DNA from: Aquatica leii
Lineage: Eukaryota; Arthropoda; Insecta; Coleoptera; Lampyridae
Length of the DNA stretch: 64,000 nt
Direction: 5' to 3'
NCBI GenBank assembly: GCA_035610365.1
Contig: CM069432.1
Location: 181,645,027-181,709,026 of the forward strand
Part shown: in pieces, positions 35,205-48,636 of the stretch
Position numbering within the stretch: position 1 is the stretch's first letter
Layout: every line of letters begins with the position of its first letter
Translations under genes and position numbers: made by a program
Notes under the pieces: generated by a model
Database searches by the model: none
The model's input: the letters and a program-made list of their open reading frames with translations, nothing else
Told to the model about the DNA's origin: nothing

Positions 35205-35425
35205 ACGAACGATTACCGGTTACAGACAATAACTCAATGTTACAGACACATACATTGGTAAATTATCCAGTACAATAGAAACATTTTTCTTCGAATGTCA
35301 TAAAGCTTACAGTGCATATGTAATTATGGCACAGTTTCTGTTTTATTCAAGAGGAAATGTAGGAACTAAGTTAAGAAATAAATTGTTGAAACCGGGCATA
35401 CAGTTGCTAATTGAAAAAAATAGAA

Positions 35426-35582
35426 CCGGTTGCATAAAGCGTTGTTAACTTTGACGATGTAGTTAACTACGTGGTTAAGTGTCGCCATTGGTCGTCAAGT
35501 AGAAAATCACACGTACTTGGCGACCAATGACGTAGTTAACAACGGCATCAGCCACATAGTTAACTTTGCTTTATGCAACCGG
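35426..35582. mobile_element. 157-bp MITE with GGTTGCATAAAGC termini
   Basis: CCGGTTGCATAAAGC at the left is answered by GCTTTATGCAACCGG at the right. Further inside, AGTTAACT-type and CGCCATTGGTCG / CGACCAATG-type words also pair. So the whole unit folds back on itself. The termini resemble the GGTTGCACAAAAG ends of the Harbinger element at 13517, suggesting a related MITE. A target duplication was not evident. Confidence 0.7.
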
Positions 35583-35589
35583 GCAATAA

Positions 35590-37225
35590 GGTTGCAGTTT
35601 CACATGCACTCAATAGCGGATATCTTTTCTAAAGATAAACATAAATTGACTATATGTTATTTAAATCTGTAAAAAATACATGAACTATTTTAACTTTGTT
35701 TAGTAGCTGCAAAATAATTAATTCCAAATTTGTTTCCTAATGCGATTGTCCTCGTGATAATGCAACTTACCTAGGAAAGCATAATACCTAGAAAATAATG
35801 GAGTATCAACAACAAATGAGTTAAAAAGCAGATTAATTTATACGGAAACATAAAGTGACCAGGAGATATAAAACTTAGTAAGAAATACATTGTCTGAGAT
35901 AACAACATTGGACTGGGAGAAACATGTCGATAACTTAGCGCAGGAAATATTATTACGCATCATTTGTTCTGTTTGTGTGCACAGTTGCAAAAAATTAATT
36001 CGCGCACTATTAGTTGAAATCGAGTTCGAAGTTAATCGTGGTAGTTACGGACCCTGGACGATGTCACCTATCGTTAAAAGATAAATGGCTTTTATACAAA
36101 AATAGTTACATTTTTAAAGTTACTTTTTGTAGTTTTGTGCCGTGGGGGAAGACATTACGTTATCGTTATACAGTGCACGCTGCTTAATAGAATCACATTG
36201 GGAATTGAGGTTTTTGATAACAATAAGCAAATGATAACAATATCCGAAATTCAGAAAAAGCAAATAAATGTTTATTGCTTAGAGAGCAGTAAATAGATAC
36301 AGCGTTTTCTTGCAACTAAGAATAAGCGACGTCGATATCGTTTAACTCTACCCGCAGCTGCAAAAGAACAAATGACACAACATAAGTGATAACACAGAAT
36401 ATATATTTATTGTATCACAGAAGTAGTTGAAGAGGACGAAGACAGTACGTAAGTATCGTTATATAAACGTTGCCAACAATATTACATGGGTTGATATAAC
36501 AGGCCAGGTATAAGTTACGCCCTTTGACTGTGCAACAAGTCGCACATCAAAGTGTCCTAATTGTTCTAACTCCTACATTTAACGAAGGAATGACTTTACT
36601 TTATTAAGTTTAATTAAAGAATACGAAAATTAAAAGTAGAGAGAATCAAAGCGGACCAGATAAGTATGTGACACAAATAAAAAAGAGTTTAACATTAATT
36701 GTGATTACAACCTAGTATGTACGTGTGGCCATTCCAATAATCGACATGACCAACGAAGTAATACTCGTATAAATAGAAAATGCAATATTTACAGCTGTGT
36801 AATTATCCAGTAGGGGATTAGCTAATTCCGTATCAGTATGACCTAAAACGTAATATGCAATTTGACACAAAGCGTACATACGGCGTTAGCACAAGTAATT
36901 TGATTTAATGGATACGATATTTGACGTAAAAGAATGCGCCGAGCTTCCCTTTAATTAACTTCGCACTTGTGTAAGTATTTCCTCCCATAAAGTGGTGTTT
37001 TACCAACGTCACTGATAAGGTTACAGGTGGAGTGGTAGCGACCCGCCCAAAATAAGCTTTCACAAAAATTGATAAGTAACATAAATCCAAATTATGAAAG
37101 GGTGTTTTACTATATAGTAACATACGTCCAGTCCGTTTTTTAATAAAGTGATAACATTGCCCGACTGTTAACATTATCTGTGATTCTAATAAGCGACATG
37201 CACTGTATTAGTGTTATATAACTTT
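35590..37225. other. Intergenic with unassigned short frames
   Basis: Frames at 35890-36084 (plus) and 36905-37174 (minus) are open but show no domain. Nothing else is supported. Confidence 0.35.
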
Positions 37226-37230
37226 TAAAG

Positions 37231-37345
37231 CAACCATTAACAAAATTTTATAGTGTAAGTTGCTACGTGTTAATGATAAGTTATCTTTAATACGTAGTAA
37301 CTTATACCACGACACGACACCGCCTTCAAATTTTGTTAATGGTTA
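37231..37345. repeat. 115-bp inverted repeat, MITE-like
   Basis: AACCATTAACAAAATTT at the left is mirrored by AAATTTTGTTAATGGTT at the right. Inside, GTAAGTTGCTACGTGTTAA pairs with TTAATACGTAGTAACTTA. The right arm has about 20 extra bases. No coding. Confidence 0.7.
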
Positions 37346-37349
37346 TCCC

Positions 37350-38340
37350 CATTGTATACGGTTATAAAACTACTACTAAGATTTGTCGATGTAACTGTGG
37401 AAATATGTTAGAGTGTGTTTCCTACTGCTTATGAAGCCTAAAAGGGCGAAACGGTCTTTTGCGTTATGATTTTAGCCCCCGGTTTTATTCAAAACTATTT
37501 CGTATTACGCGGGTTTAAAATCAACTTTACAACGTTCTCCACTTTTGTAGCTATTTGAAGCTTTAAAGTTACCTTTATTAATGTAGGTATCATTCATAAA
37601 CAAGTACTTCAATTATTCATGAAATTTGATAAATAGTACTCCAATCGCGATAGTGTGACAAAAAATCGAGAGTTATTTATTTTAACAAGGATGTTTATGG
37701 AAAAGAGGGTGTAATTTAATGGCGGCTTTTCCATTAGGTTATTTGGTCAATGAGAAAAACTAAAAATTGCTTTATCATTAATTTATAATTAAAAAAAAGC
37801 CTAAATTCTTAATGCAAACTTAACTTGCTTAAGGCCCATGGAGAATTGACCACCAGCCGTCACTGGGGTAATTAGTGAAACTTTATTGATAAAACCAAAT
37901 CAAATTATATATTTTTTTGAAAAATTACTATTGTATTGATGAACGAGCATGTGAGTGACGTTAAAATAAAAATATTTACAAGTTGAAACCGAGATGTATT
38001 CAAGGAATACGTGTGGTAATATAAGGTGTTTCTTAACTGTAGGCGAAAAATGAAACGGTGTATAAATCTTTCAATTTCAAACAGAAAATCTAAATAGCTT
38101 TTTTGCCTACCTCGTTTATCTTCCGAGATAATCGAAAAACACTGTTTAGCAAAAATTTTTATTCGGAAAAAATTAATTGCAAAAAAATCGCAAAACAACT
38201 ATAATATGCGGTAGTAAAATACCTGATCACCGCACGTTAGCAACATGTATTCGCATCGCATTACCTGAATTTCGACTTGTCAGTAGTTGTTTTTGTTTTT
38301 TTACCTAAATTTTAACCAAAAATTGATAAAAAATACAGTT
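37350..38340. other. Intergenic, nothing recognised
   Basis: The 97-codon minus-strand frame at 37905-38198 shows no known domain. No other feature is supported. Confidence 0.4.
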
Positions 38341-38344
38341 TAAC

Positions 38345-38935
38345 AACGAAGAATATGCAGATATTATTTTTGTCTATGGATTCTGTAATGCTAATCCCCT
38401 AGCTGCATGTCGTGAGTATCATTTAAGATTTCCTCTCAGAAAGCAACCTCGTCGAGTATTTTCCGAGGCATTTCGAAGGCTTCGTGAATTTGGAATTGGA
38501 AGCCGTCGTAGTGGAGGTCCACATCAACGGCACACCATGGCAGAAGAGGAACAAATAGTTGACGTAGTTTTTGACGGCATTAATAATCAACATAATGAAC
38601 ATATCTGGTCTTTAGAAAATCCGCACACAGGGTACGAGCTTATCAACAAAGATTTTCAGTTAACACATGGTGTGGTGTTTTTAATGCATAAATATTGACA
38701 ATACCCAGAATTTCTCGAAAACCAAATGGAAGATTTCCTGGATAACAATGTCGCTCTTGCCTTACGTAACAAGATGTGGTACCAGCACGATAGAGCACCA
38801 CTTTATGTTGGGCGAAATGTGATTGGATGATTCAACGATAATTTTAATGATAGGTATATTGGTAGAAGAGGTCTAGTGGAGTGGCCTGCAAAGTCACCGG
38901 ACCAAACTCCACTGGACTTTTATGTGTGGGGACCA
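38345..38935 (+). pseudogene. DUF4817-type transposase fossil (Tc1/mariner-like)
   Basis: The plus frame reads [20 protein letters not shown], then [20 protein letters not shown] and [11 protein letters not shown]. This is the DUF4817 helix-turn-helix found at the N-terminus of a large insect transposase group. After a stop it continues with YPEFLENQMEDFL, ALRNKMWYQHDRAPLYVGR (second catalytic Asp in the QHD block), RYIGRRGLVEWPAKSPDQTP and LDFYVWG (third catalytic block). The segment that would hold the first Asp is largely missing. Several stops are present. It abuts the palindromic element at 38928, and may be the gene from which that element's arm derives or simply its neighbour. Confidence 0.75.
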
Positions 38936-39357
38936 TCGACCTGGCAACAATGGAAAGATATGTTTCCTTCTGGACGAGTAATTACATTCTGAAAAAAGTA
39001 CACAACATTGTAAGAGATAGAAATAGTATTTGTAAACTAACGGTACGCACTACTTGTCAAACAACAATTTTGTTTGTTTACTTTTACATATTCCTACAAG
39101 ATACATGATATTTAAATTCCATGTTTAACGTTTGATTCAATTAATTTTAATATCTACATACTTCAAATAATGCTGCTAGAACCGATTCTAAAACTAGAGG
39201 TTATAAGTATGTCAACATAAATTGACAAGTAGTGCGTACCGTAAACATAAATAAATGTACTTCTCTTTCTACATGTTTGAGATAAACACTCATTGCGAAA
39301 GTATAAAGATTACTCGTCCAGAGGGAAGCGTAGCGTAGATGTTGCCAAGTCGATGGT
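38928..39357 (+). mobile_element. Palindromic nonautonomous element, copy 2
   Basis: The outer arms are inverted repeats: CCATCGACCTGGCAAC...CTGGACGAGTAAT at the left, ATTACTCGTCCAGAGG...GTTGCCAAGTCGATGG at the right. The core 39042-39240 is itself bounded by GGTACGCACTACTTGTCAA and its complement. The core and arms match copy 1 at 33446-33835 in the opposite orientation. It is either one element with two nested inverted-repeat pairs or one MITE inserted in another before copying. Confidence 0.7.
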
Positions 39358-39600
39358 GGGGGCACATGAAATTTTGCTAAACAATGTTTTTCTATTAATT
39401 CGGAAAACAAAGGTAGACAAAAAAGTTGTTTATATAAAAATTAGACGATAAGATAAAATGCATTCGAAATTGTCAATTTAGGCAAAAGCATGGTCTGTTG
39501 AGGATTAGTAGTTAAATACATCAACCGAGTATTGTTAGCAGCGTTTTTTCTATTTTATGTTGTAATTCGTAATTTTCTTTATGATCAGCGTCATCCTTAC
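39358..39600. other. Intergenic, nothing recognised
   Basis: No supported feature. Confidence 0.4.
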
Positions 39601-39659
39601 CTCTTAGGTGATCCAGAAAAGTAGTTATAAAATGAAGAAAAACCTTATGCGTAGGTGCA

Positions 39660-40330
39660 TTTTTTAGTTTATAGTTTTGCGTTTTTTCTCTTCCTTTAAG
39701 TTTTTGAAGACATTACCGGTACATTAAAAAAAATTGTAAGAATTTTTATTTTTCGAGTAATGGGACGTTTTAGTTAGAAATGTTTTAATGTATTCTTTTA
39801 CAAAGTTTACTATTTCTTGTTTTTCAATTCTGTGGGTTTTGCTATTGTCTTCATCTTGAATCCGCAGATGGTGCTGATTTTCCCTCCTTGATTTGCTTTT
39901 GAAGTAAATCTACTTTCTTTTTTCCAATACGATACAAAGAACACAATGGGGTTTTACATATACAATGTCAATTATCGTTACAGATAATCACATATTCGTA
40001 AGAAACACTTTTATGGATCTTAGTATGCTTTCTCTGACAATGTGTTTCGCGTATTTTTTTTAAAATCAGTGTTTTTTGGCATTTACATTTAATTTGTAGA
40101 AAGAAGTATATATTTTTGTTCTACAGTCAGTATCCAATTTTTCTCCGCATCGCAACCTACAGTTTTCATTGTACAGATTTTCTAAATTTATCTTTTTTTG
40201 CTAGCTTTTTTTTTATATGAAATATAAGCGATGTTTTTTTCTCTGTTCAAAGCAGCTTTTTTCTTTTTCTACTCATTTTCATTTTTCTGCCATTTTTTTG
40301 ATATCTTTTCAGACACAGTAATTTTTTTTG
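39660..40330 (-). pseudogene. Fossil of an arthropod multicopy protein, probably transposon-derived
   Basis: On the minus strand the frames read ENLYNENCRLRCGEKLDTDC with IYTSFYKLNVNAKKHT, then after breaks CICKTPLCSLYRIGKKKVDL with LQKQIKEGKSAPS, then HRIEKQEIVNFVKEYIKTF and TSHYS. The pattern (Cys-rich C..KC.EK..., then VCK..FL..L.I...K, then I..FP..ESHY) recalls a widespread arthropod protein family that I associate with DDE transposons. I am not certain of the superfamily name. Many stops; not functional. Confidence 0.4.
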
Positions 40331-40339
40331 TTATTACTA

Positions 40340-41051
40340 CGAGGCTTGTTCAATTGAAACCACCTATTTTTGGTGCAGAAAAAAAATTATTGGCAAATAT
40401 ATATACAAATAATTAACACTGCAATTAAAGCACCTATCCCATTATTTCACCAACCGATGTATAACCTGCTTAAAGAATTCTTGCGGCTGCTGCTCGAAGA
40501 ATTGTTTTACGGCATTTTGTACTTCTTCGTCCGACTGAAAACGGTTGCTTTTTAACGTCTTTTCAGTAGCCCAAAGATGTAAAAATCGAAAGGCGATAAA
40601 TCGGAAATATAGGGTGGATGCTCTAATACCCCCCATTTCTTTCACATGCCATATTCCTGTATGTTGATGCAGTACGGAATGCACCTGGTCGTGGTTTATC
40701 ATTGGTCTCCTTTTTTTCACTCTTCAATTTTCGACACCATTCCTTGACAGTTGGTACGCAAAACATACGTTTCTATACACTGCCTGCATTCGCGTGTGAA
40801 TTTGCAATGGTTGCAATCCTTCAGCACAAAAAAATTGAATGACTGCATACTGATTATATTTGGACGGATTGTTAACAAGAAACGCCATTTTAAAGTCACA
40901 ATACTTAAAATCGCTGTCAAATACAAGTGATAGGAACTGATCAGTGTGACGTTTACAAACGCAACTGACATTGCAAAACATCAGTTGAGTGATTACAATT
41001 GTTTCCAAAATTAACCTGACTAAAGATTGATTTCAATTCAACAAGTTGTCG
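40340..41051 (-). mobile_element. Internally deleted mariner element
   Basis: The left terminus CGAGGCTTGTTCAATTGAAA (after a TA) and the right terminus, read inward as CGACAACTTGTTGAATTGAAA, are inverted repeats. On the minus strand the N-terminal HTH reads NQYAVIQFFCAEGLQPLQIH (about 40800-40870). After a short scrambled part the C-terminal end reads FQSDEEVQNAVKQFFEQQPQ and EFFKQVIHRLVK (about 40445-40545), as in mariner transposases. The catalytic core between them has been deleted, which leaves 712 bp. The order and TIRs make the call firm; the element is nonautonomous. Confidence 0.85.
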
Positions 41052-41059
41052 AAATCTGC

Positions 41060-42511
<1,452 letters not shown>

Positions 42512-44408
42512 TAATGTGCGTATGGAATGTTATAATTTTTAATTTATTAGATTCAATCGGCTTTAATTTTAAGGTATTTAATGATAACAAAAAATAATAT
42601 TATATGAATGCTCATTTAAATTTCTTTACATTCTTTTGCGAATAATGTATAATATTTAATTGCACATAACAATGATTCCTATGTTGATAAATAAGACTTA
42701 AAAAATTACATAAGTTTATATTAAATAAAGGACGCTAATAACATTGCTTACATGTGTTGTGTGGGAATAAGGTACATAATATGTATTACGCACAGCTGAC
42801 ACGAATTCCAATAATGTATGAAAAGATCGTATTTTGACTATGATTAGAAATCACCAAACATCGATTGTTACAAAATCGATGTTTATCGTAATCGACTTGT
42901 AATTATACGTGTTACCGACTTTTGATGAATGTTTAATATAGGTTTTTCAATAATTCTACAAAAAATAGTCTACTTTTATTAATGTCTAATTTAAAAAAAA
43001 ATTGTAAAATGTAGGTTTGCAAATATTGTTATAATTGTTCTAATTGCTTATCTATTCCTAAACAGTATGGATGCCTTTTGGTGTCATGATTAGTGGCATT
43101 AAATATTTTACAACCTAATAATTGATTTTTACGCTCGAAAACATTCTCTAAGGTTACTGTTTTTAAAATTTAGTATCACTATTCAATTTTTTGATATTAG
43201 CATTTTTGCATGATCTTACGATCACTATTAACCGTTCACAAAAGACTAATTATCACTTCTCTGCCACTTCCTCATATTTTTGACTTTATTATCGTCCATT
43301 TGCCTAATAGCCGAACTCATCGTAATTTCCGAATGTCTACATAAAGGCTTGTGTTCAGTTTGTTAACGATTGACTGAAACATAACCTTTCGGTTTTAGTT
43401 CGCGCTCGAACGAGCGAACAAGATAGATCAAGAGCAAAGTCGATTTCCTATCTCTAAGTACCGAAGCATATTTGGTTCACCAGTTAAGTACTGTTGAATG
43501 GTGGAGGTGTGTCGACACGTTGACGTTGAATAATTCAACACATAACTTCCTTATCGAATAAAAGGCATACGGTGGATCTTGCGAACTTACATTTACAAGA
43601 ATATTCAGTAATTTCGATACGTAGGGGCGCTGACGGCACTTTTGATTAGGTTGTCGAATAGAGATTGCTTTTAACGTTTGCCATTTGTTGTCGGAAAGGG
43701 TCTGTTCGAAGATATCCGCGGAATCTTGGAATTGAAAAATCGTGTTTTATTATTTGGTGGGCTTTGTACATTTGCACGGGGCCGTTCATTCTACCATCTA
43801 CAAATTTTATTTTTTTGTGGAGTTTCCAGGCATTAATCTGACTGATACTTTATTAGCTGTATCAAATGCTAATTGTATTCATATATACATATATACGGTG
43901 TGAGCCAATAGTGTGCCAAAGTAGAATATCTTTTTTATTATACAAAATATAATAATAACAATGCGTTATTGGTTAAGTACCCAGAACAACACGCAAATAA
44001 CGCAAATTAAATAGCCACGAACTCTCCTATACTTTGAAAAATTATGTTTCCATGGAGCAATCCGTGTTTTTTCAATACTAGTAGCTTACTTGCCAATCAT
44101 GAGTTTACCTGACATTAATCTAGAATAAAAATCTAATATAAATTTGTTTTCGCAATTAATCACTTTTCCTGAAAGGCTTTTAATAGAATTATCGTTATTA
44201 ACAAATAATACCTGACATTAAAATTTGTACTTAAATTCAAGTTTTTACGGGTTACACTTTTATTACAATCTTCCATTTTTGATAAGCGGAGTTTTTGTCA
44301 CACGTCTTTCTATTCAATACCTGTGGTTTTGATAAGTAGACTGCTTTCTTTATTGTATCGAATTTTAAAACTAATTTTTTCAAAAACTAACTACATGATT
44401 TATTTTAA

Positions 44409-45525
44409 CTAACAAACCACGCCTTCTTTGGCGATTATACAACCACACCATGTCACTAGGTTGAAACCCATTATTTTGCTCCTTGATGTCAAATTGGTCT
44501 TCATTATGTCGCTGAAACTTTGTGTGTTTTTACGAAACGTTTTATGTATTTTGGCTAGCCTCTTTGTCAGTTTGCTGATGTAGTGTTCTGCAACTTCGTC
44601 TTGCCGTCTTCGTAAACCTTTGTCCATTTAGTGAAATAATCGGTACTAATATGTATTTGTTTCGGCAAAGTGACTAGGGCTTGTTTTAGGTGATAGAAAG
44701 CGTTTTCATAGTTTTCATCCCATTTAAATTCTGCTCTTTCTTCAGTCAGTTTTGTCAAAGTTTTGGCAATATTGGCAAATCCGGGTACAAATAGTCTATA
44801 ATAGGTGCACAACCCAAGAAAACTGCGAACTGGATGCTTGTTGATCGGTCTTGGTTATGCTTGCATTTCTCGAACCTTGTCTGGGTCAGCCTTTACTCCA
44901 TCTCTAGATACGACGTGGCCAAGGTATTGCACTTCTTTCTTAAATGTGTGGCACTTCTTTGGTCTCAGTTTTAAATTTGCCCCATGTAGTTGTTGGAACA
45001 CTTCCTTCAGATTGTTCAAATGTTCTTCAAACGACCTTCCAATCACAATCACATTATCTAGATATAGCAAGAATGTCTTCCAAGACAGTCCTCGCAAGAT
45101 GGTTTCCATCAAACGCTCGCACGTTACAGGAGCGTTACATAAATCGAAGGGCATCACAGTGAACTGCCACAAACCAGTTGCAATTTTTTTACGGTCCTTT
45201 TTGGTCACGTCGTTAAGCTGTCTGTAGTCTACGCAAAACCTCTTTGATCCATTTTTTTACGAGTACTACTGGGGATTATGGGCCATTAGAAGGTTCAATC
45301 ACACCTTCTCTCTTTATATCCGTAATTATTTGTTCGGCTTTTTCTCTTTTCGACAAAGAAAGTCGGCGTGGATGTTGTCGTATTGGCCGAACGTCTCCAT
45401 TACATTTTATGCTTTATCACGTTAGTTCTTGTTTTGGAACCACTCTCCAGCGCGAACACATCTTGATACTGCTTGATCAACACTTTAACTTTAGCCAGCT
45501 GGTCTTGGCTGAGGTTTATATATAA
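44409..45525 (-). pseudogene. gypsy-2 pol remnant
   Basis: On the minus strand, successive frames give a RT front part with stops, then TGLWQFTVMPFDLCNAPVT, ILRGLSWKTFLLYLDNV and YLGHVVSRDGVKADPDKV, continuous from 45208 to 44855. The second Asp of the catalytic YxDD box is Asn here (YLDN). The RT tail and RNase H start follow (YYRLFVPGFANIAKTLTKL with EFKWDENYENAF), then a jump to integrase FTKWTKVY and again to KLTKRLAKIHKTFRKNTQ and VTWCGCI. Deletions removed most of RNase H and the integrase core. The similarity to gypsy-1 pol is evident along its length. Confidence 0.88.
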
Positions 45526-45584
45526 TATAACATATTCTTTTTTATAAAAAAAAAGTTGTTGAAAGAAAGGGAATTTATTATAAA

Positions 45585-46830
45585 TTACTTAAACGACATT
45601 TTTCTACACTTTCGTCGAGTAAAATCACTTCGGCTGTGTTGATTTCTCGCAATATATCTGATTGTAGACTTATGATGGTGGGGCGAAGTTATTTTTCAGA
45701 AGTTTTAACTTTGAAAACGACTTTTTAATACTACAATACGGAGAGCTATTTCTACATTTGGAAAAGCATCTTTCACGTTTTTCTCGATTAATACCTTGTA
45801 CATAAAATGTTCTACACTAAGTTCTTCCTTCAAATCGTTCGTTATATATTCTTTTATAAAAAAAAATTTAAAATCAATAAAGTGTATCAGTTCAATACCT
45901 AAGCTTGAATCTAAGTTATCATCATATGTACTCGCAAGACCATTTGCAGGAGCTTCAATTTCTTGAGAACTCAAACTGTCGTCGCAGAAATTCAAACCGA
46001 GCGGATATTGACTCATAAGCGGAGACAGAAACTGATGAATAATTGGAATGAAATTTCTATTTTGAATTTATTTTGAGGTATTAATTCCATTTCTGTTACT
46101 TGACCATAATCTATTGGAATTTCATTTCATTTACAACGTCGATGAACGACATAATCTGTTCCGGCTTTTTCCGCGTCAAGCTATTCATATGTGAAAAAAA
46201 TTATCACGTCTCTCTAAGACAAATTCTTTTAATGAACTTATTCCTGCTGTTGCAGAATTGAAATCTAGTTTCGCACTTTGAAGTAGTTGGCTGGTTGGAT
46301 TGGTTCTATCTAAAATTTCATTCCAAAATACTGCATAAAAACCTTGTTTCAATCTTACACATACGGGTATGTAGCCAATTAGCATCGCAACGCGCTATGG
46401 GTAGTTGATCTAGATCTTCTGAAATTTTATTAAAGTATGTTTAATTCGATCGTAACCTGCAACAAGCGTTTTGAAGGCATCAGACTTACATGACCAACGA
46501 GTCGTCACTCTTGTAGGTACAATGATTCGACCAATCGTTTGATTAGCGAATGAATTTAAACATTCTCTTAATAACGCATATCGTTCGGTAGAAATTGTAA
46601 AATAGACATACAACTCCTAAAAAATCAAAAAAAGCAACTGCAGCAAGGCAACACTCTGCACCGCTTTTGGCAGCTAAATTTAAGGAATGAGCCACACATA
46701 TGGAAACCATGATGCCAATGAATTTTCTGCGCAAATCTTAGCCTGCACTCCATTGTATCTTCCGATCATCACTGACGCATTATCATAGGACTGTCATTTA
46801 CAATACTTGATATCGATGTTATTATTTATT
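45585..46830 (-). pseudogene. hAT transposase fossil of the DUF4371/ZMYM-like group, nested in gypsy-2
   Basis: Minus-strand frames give, in order, CQSYDNASVMIGRYNGVQAK (about 46740-46800), VSICVAHSLNLAAKSGAECC and FFDFLGVVC (about 46625-46700), then TTRWSCKSDAFKTLV. FWNEILDRTNPTSQLLQSAK (about 46260-46330) follows, then SSLGIELIHFIDF and KNVKDAFPNVEIALRIVV (about 45715-45780), and SDILREINTAEVIL (about 45620-45660). This is the order of the DUF4371-type hAT transposases, ending in the hAT dimerisation region. Many stops and frameshifts. It interrupts gag of gypsy-2. Terminal repeats and an 8-bp duplication were not found. Confidence 0.82.
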
Positions 46831-47110
46831 TTGTTTTCTAGAACTTCGCATATTTCTTCTCTTAAATTTAACATATCTGCTTGAGTTTTCTCTTGAACAA
46901 TTTTAATTTGGTTTTTTATGTTTGTTCGTGTTTTCGTTTTTCTTCTATTTTATGAGTATTTTCAAATAATTTTTCTTTAATTTTCTAAGAATTATCGCAG
47001 AACTTTTTTTCCATTTCTTTAGAATTTTGTTCCATATTTTTATTTATCGATTTTTGACAATTTTTATTGATTCGAGAAATTCAAATTGTTTTGCGACATT
47101 TTCACTTGAT
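46830..47110 (-). pseudogene. gypsy-2 gag N-terminal remnant
   Basis: Minus-strand frames repeat the Lys/Glu-rich coiled-coil start of gypsy-1 gag, with VQEKTQADMLNLREEICEVL near 46850 corresponding to VQEETQADMLNLKEEICESL in gypsy-1. It is frameshifted. The rest of gag is missing where the hAT fossil begins. Confidence 0.75.
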
Positions 47111-47342
47111 AACGCATTAACGGCATAAATTATAATACGAATAAAAAGTTTAAAAACATTAAATTTTAATATCGCTTTATTCTTTATTACTAAATACACT
47201 AGTCGAACGAACTGAAACAACTAATTGCAGTCTAGAAACAAACACACGCGGCCGTACTTATCACACAACCTTTTTATTACGGGAGCAATATTAAATTATT
47301 TGTATTTACACCTTAAAACCGCGAACTCCACACTAACACTAC

Positions 47343-47749
47343 TGTAACGAATTTTAAAACTAATTTATTTAAAAACTAAATATTTGAACGATTTATTTTA
47401 ACTAGCACTAATAAAATGCACCGGTATTTAAGAAAAACACTTACCTACAGTAATTTATATATCACTTATGTATTATTACTATCACTCGAAAAATAATGTC
47501 CGCGGATAACTTGTGTTTGTCTAAACCTGTACGTATTAATTTATATTACAAGCACTTACATTTATTTATCTTAGCACACGCGGTAAACACTTAATTTATT
47601 TAAATCGACAAAGTCGTCTTCTTAACTTCGGACTTCGAAAAACTAAATTCTTTTGACTAGCTTTTATATATTTCTGTTATCTATGTCTAGGATGTTTAAC
47701 ATCTTTCTGTCATTGTCTCGAAGTTGAAAATAACTTCGAGAACGTTTCA
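47343..47749 (-). repeat. 5' LTR of gypsy-2
   Basis: Read on the minus strand it starts TGAAACGTTCTCGAAG and ends AAATTCGTTACA. A primer-binding region (TAGTGTTAGTGTGGAG) follows that resembles that of gypsy-1. TTCTCGAA near the start is a TTCnnGAA box like those of gypsy-1. Confidence 0.8.
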
Positions 47750-48636
47750 TTATTGTATTTTTTGCGGTTTCTGCTACTAAAGTATTCGACATTGAATCAT
47801 CAATTTAACTATCTAATTGTATAAAATTAATAAAGGTGTCTATGCGTGATTTTATTTCAGAACAATTAGTCAAAACTGTTCTAACAATATTTTCTAATGT
47901 TGTTAAATTGCCTTTAACCCGTAAAAATAATATTCACGGAGTTTTGTTTACAAAAAGTTGGTTCGATCTAAATTTGCCGACTGTACCATCGTTGTATAAC
48001 TGTTCTAAACCAAATGTAGTTTATAATTATGGGATGTTTTATGGAACAATTAATTTTTAATGTCCTTATTGCGTTTTTATGAAAATGAAGGTTCCTTTTG
48101 CTATTCTCAAAATTTTTATTGCTACGTGGCTCTTGAGATCTAACTTTATAATGAAAGTGTATTATTAAAATATAGTGAATACACCGTGTTCAAGATAAGG
48201 TTGAACAACATGGGGATCTTGAAAACGGCAAGAGTTAGGACAACGTTTGAGCTACAAAAAAGACGTGCAATTTAGAGTAAGTTTTAAAACTTGTGTAACG
48301 TAACATTAAAAAACTGAGGATATTTTTTTATTGCTACGTTTTAAGATGTACAAAATGTCTTTAAGTTTTTGATTCGACATTTCGTCGTTTACATTGGAAA
48401 AATAAACTTGTACAAACGAAGAAAAATCTGGTAGTTTAATTTTACTACGTAAGTATAGTAAAACTATAAATGGAAATATGTACTAAGATTAGAATGTCCG
48501 TGTTGATGTAACCGAAGTTGCTAACGTTTTGTCCACTTTTGGAAGGGGCTTCATTAGGACGTAAAGAAATCGAAAACTTAAAGAAGTAAACCATAATCTA
48601 ACAAATAATCACTACGGGGATAGGTAATCAACTTCA

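Larger units (their letters stand above)
44354..47749 (-). mobile_element. Ty3/gypsy element gypsy-2, minus strand, internally deleted
   Basis: The LTR at 47343-47749 is the 5' LTR. Only about 60 bases of the 3' LTR remain (44354-44414), joined straight to the integrase end. The outer ends are flanked by TTAT on both sides (44350-44353 and 47750-47753), a 4-bp target duplication, so the deletions came after insertion. Remaining parts on the minus strand are a gag coiled-coil piece (46830-47110), an RT piece (44815-45520) and scraps of RNase H and integrase (44410-44812). The integrase core and any macro-domain frame are lost. Between gag and pol sits a hAT fossil. Protein similarity to gypsy-1 is high. 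Confidence 0.88.

Noticed and set aside
43405..43432. Palindrome around TTCGCGCTCGAACGAGCGAA as an operator-like site
   Set aside because: Short and isolated; no gene nearby that would give it a role.
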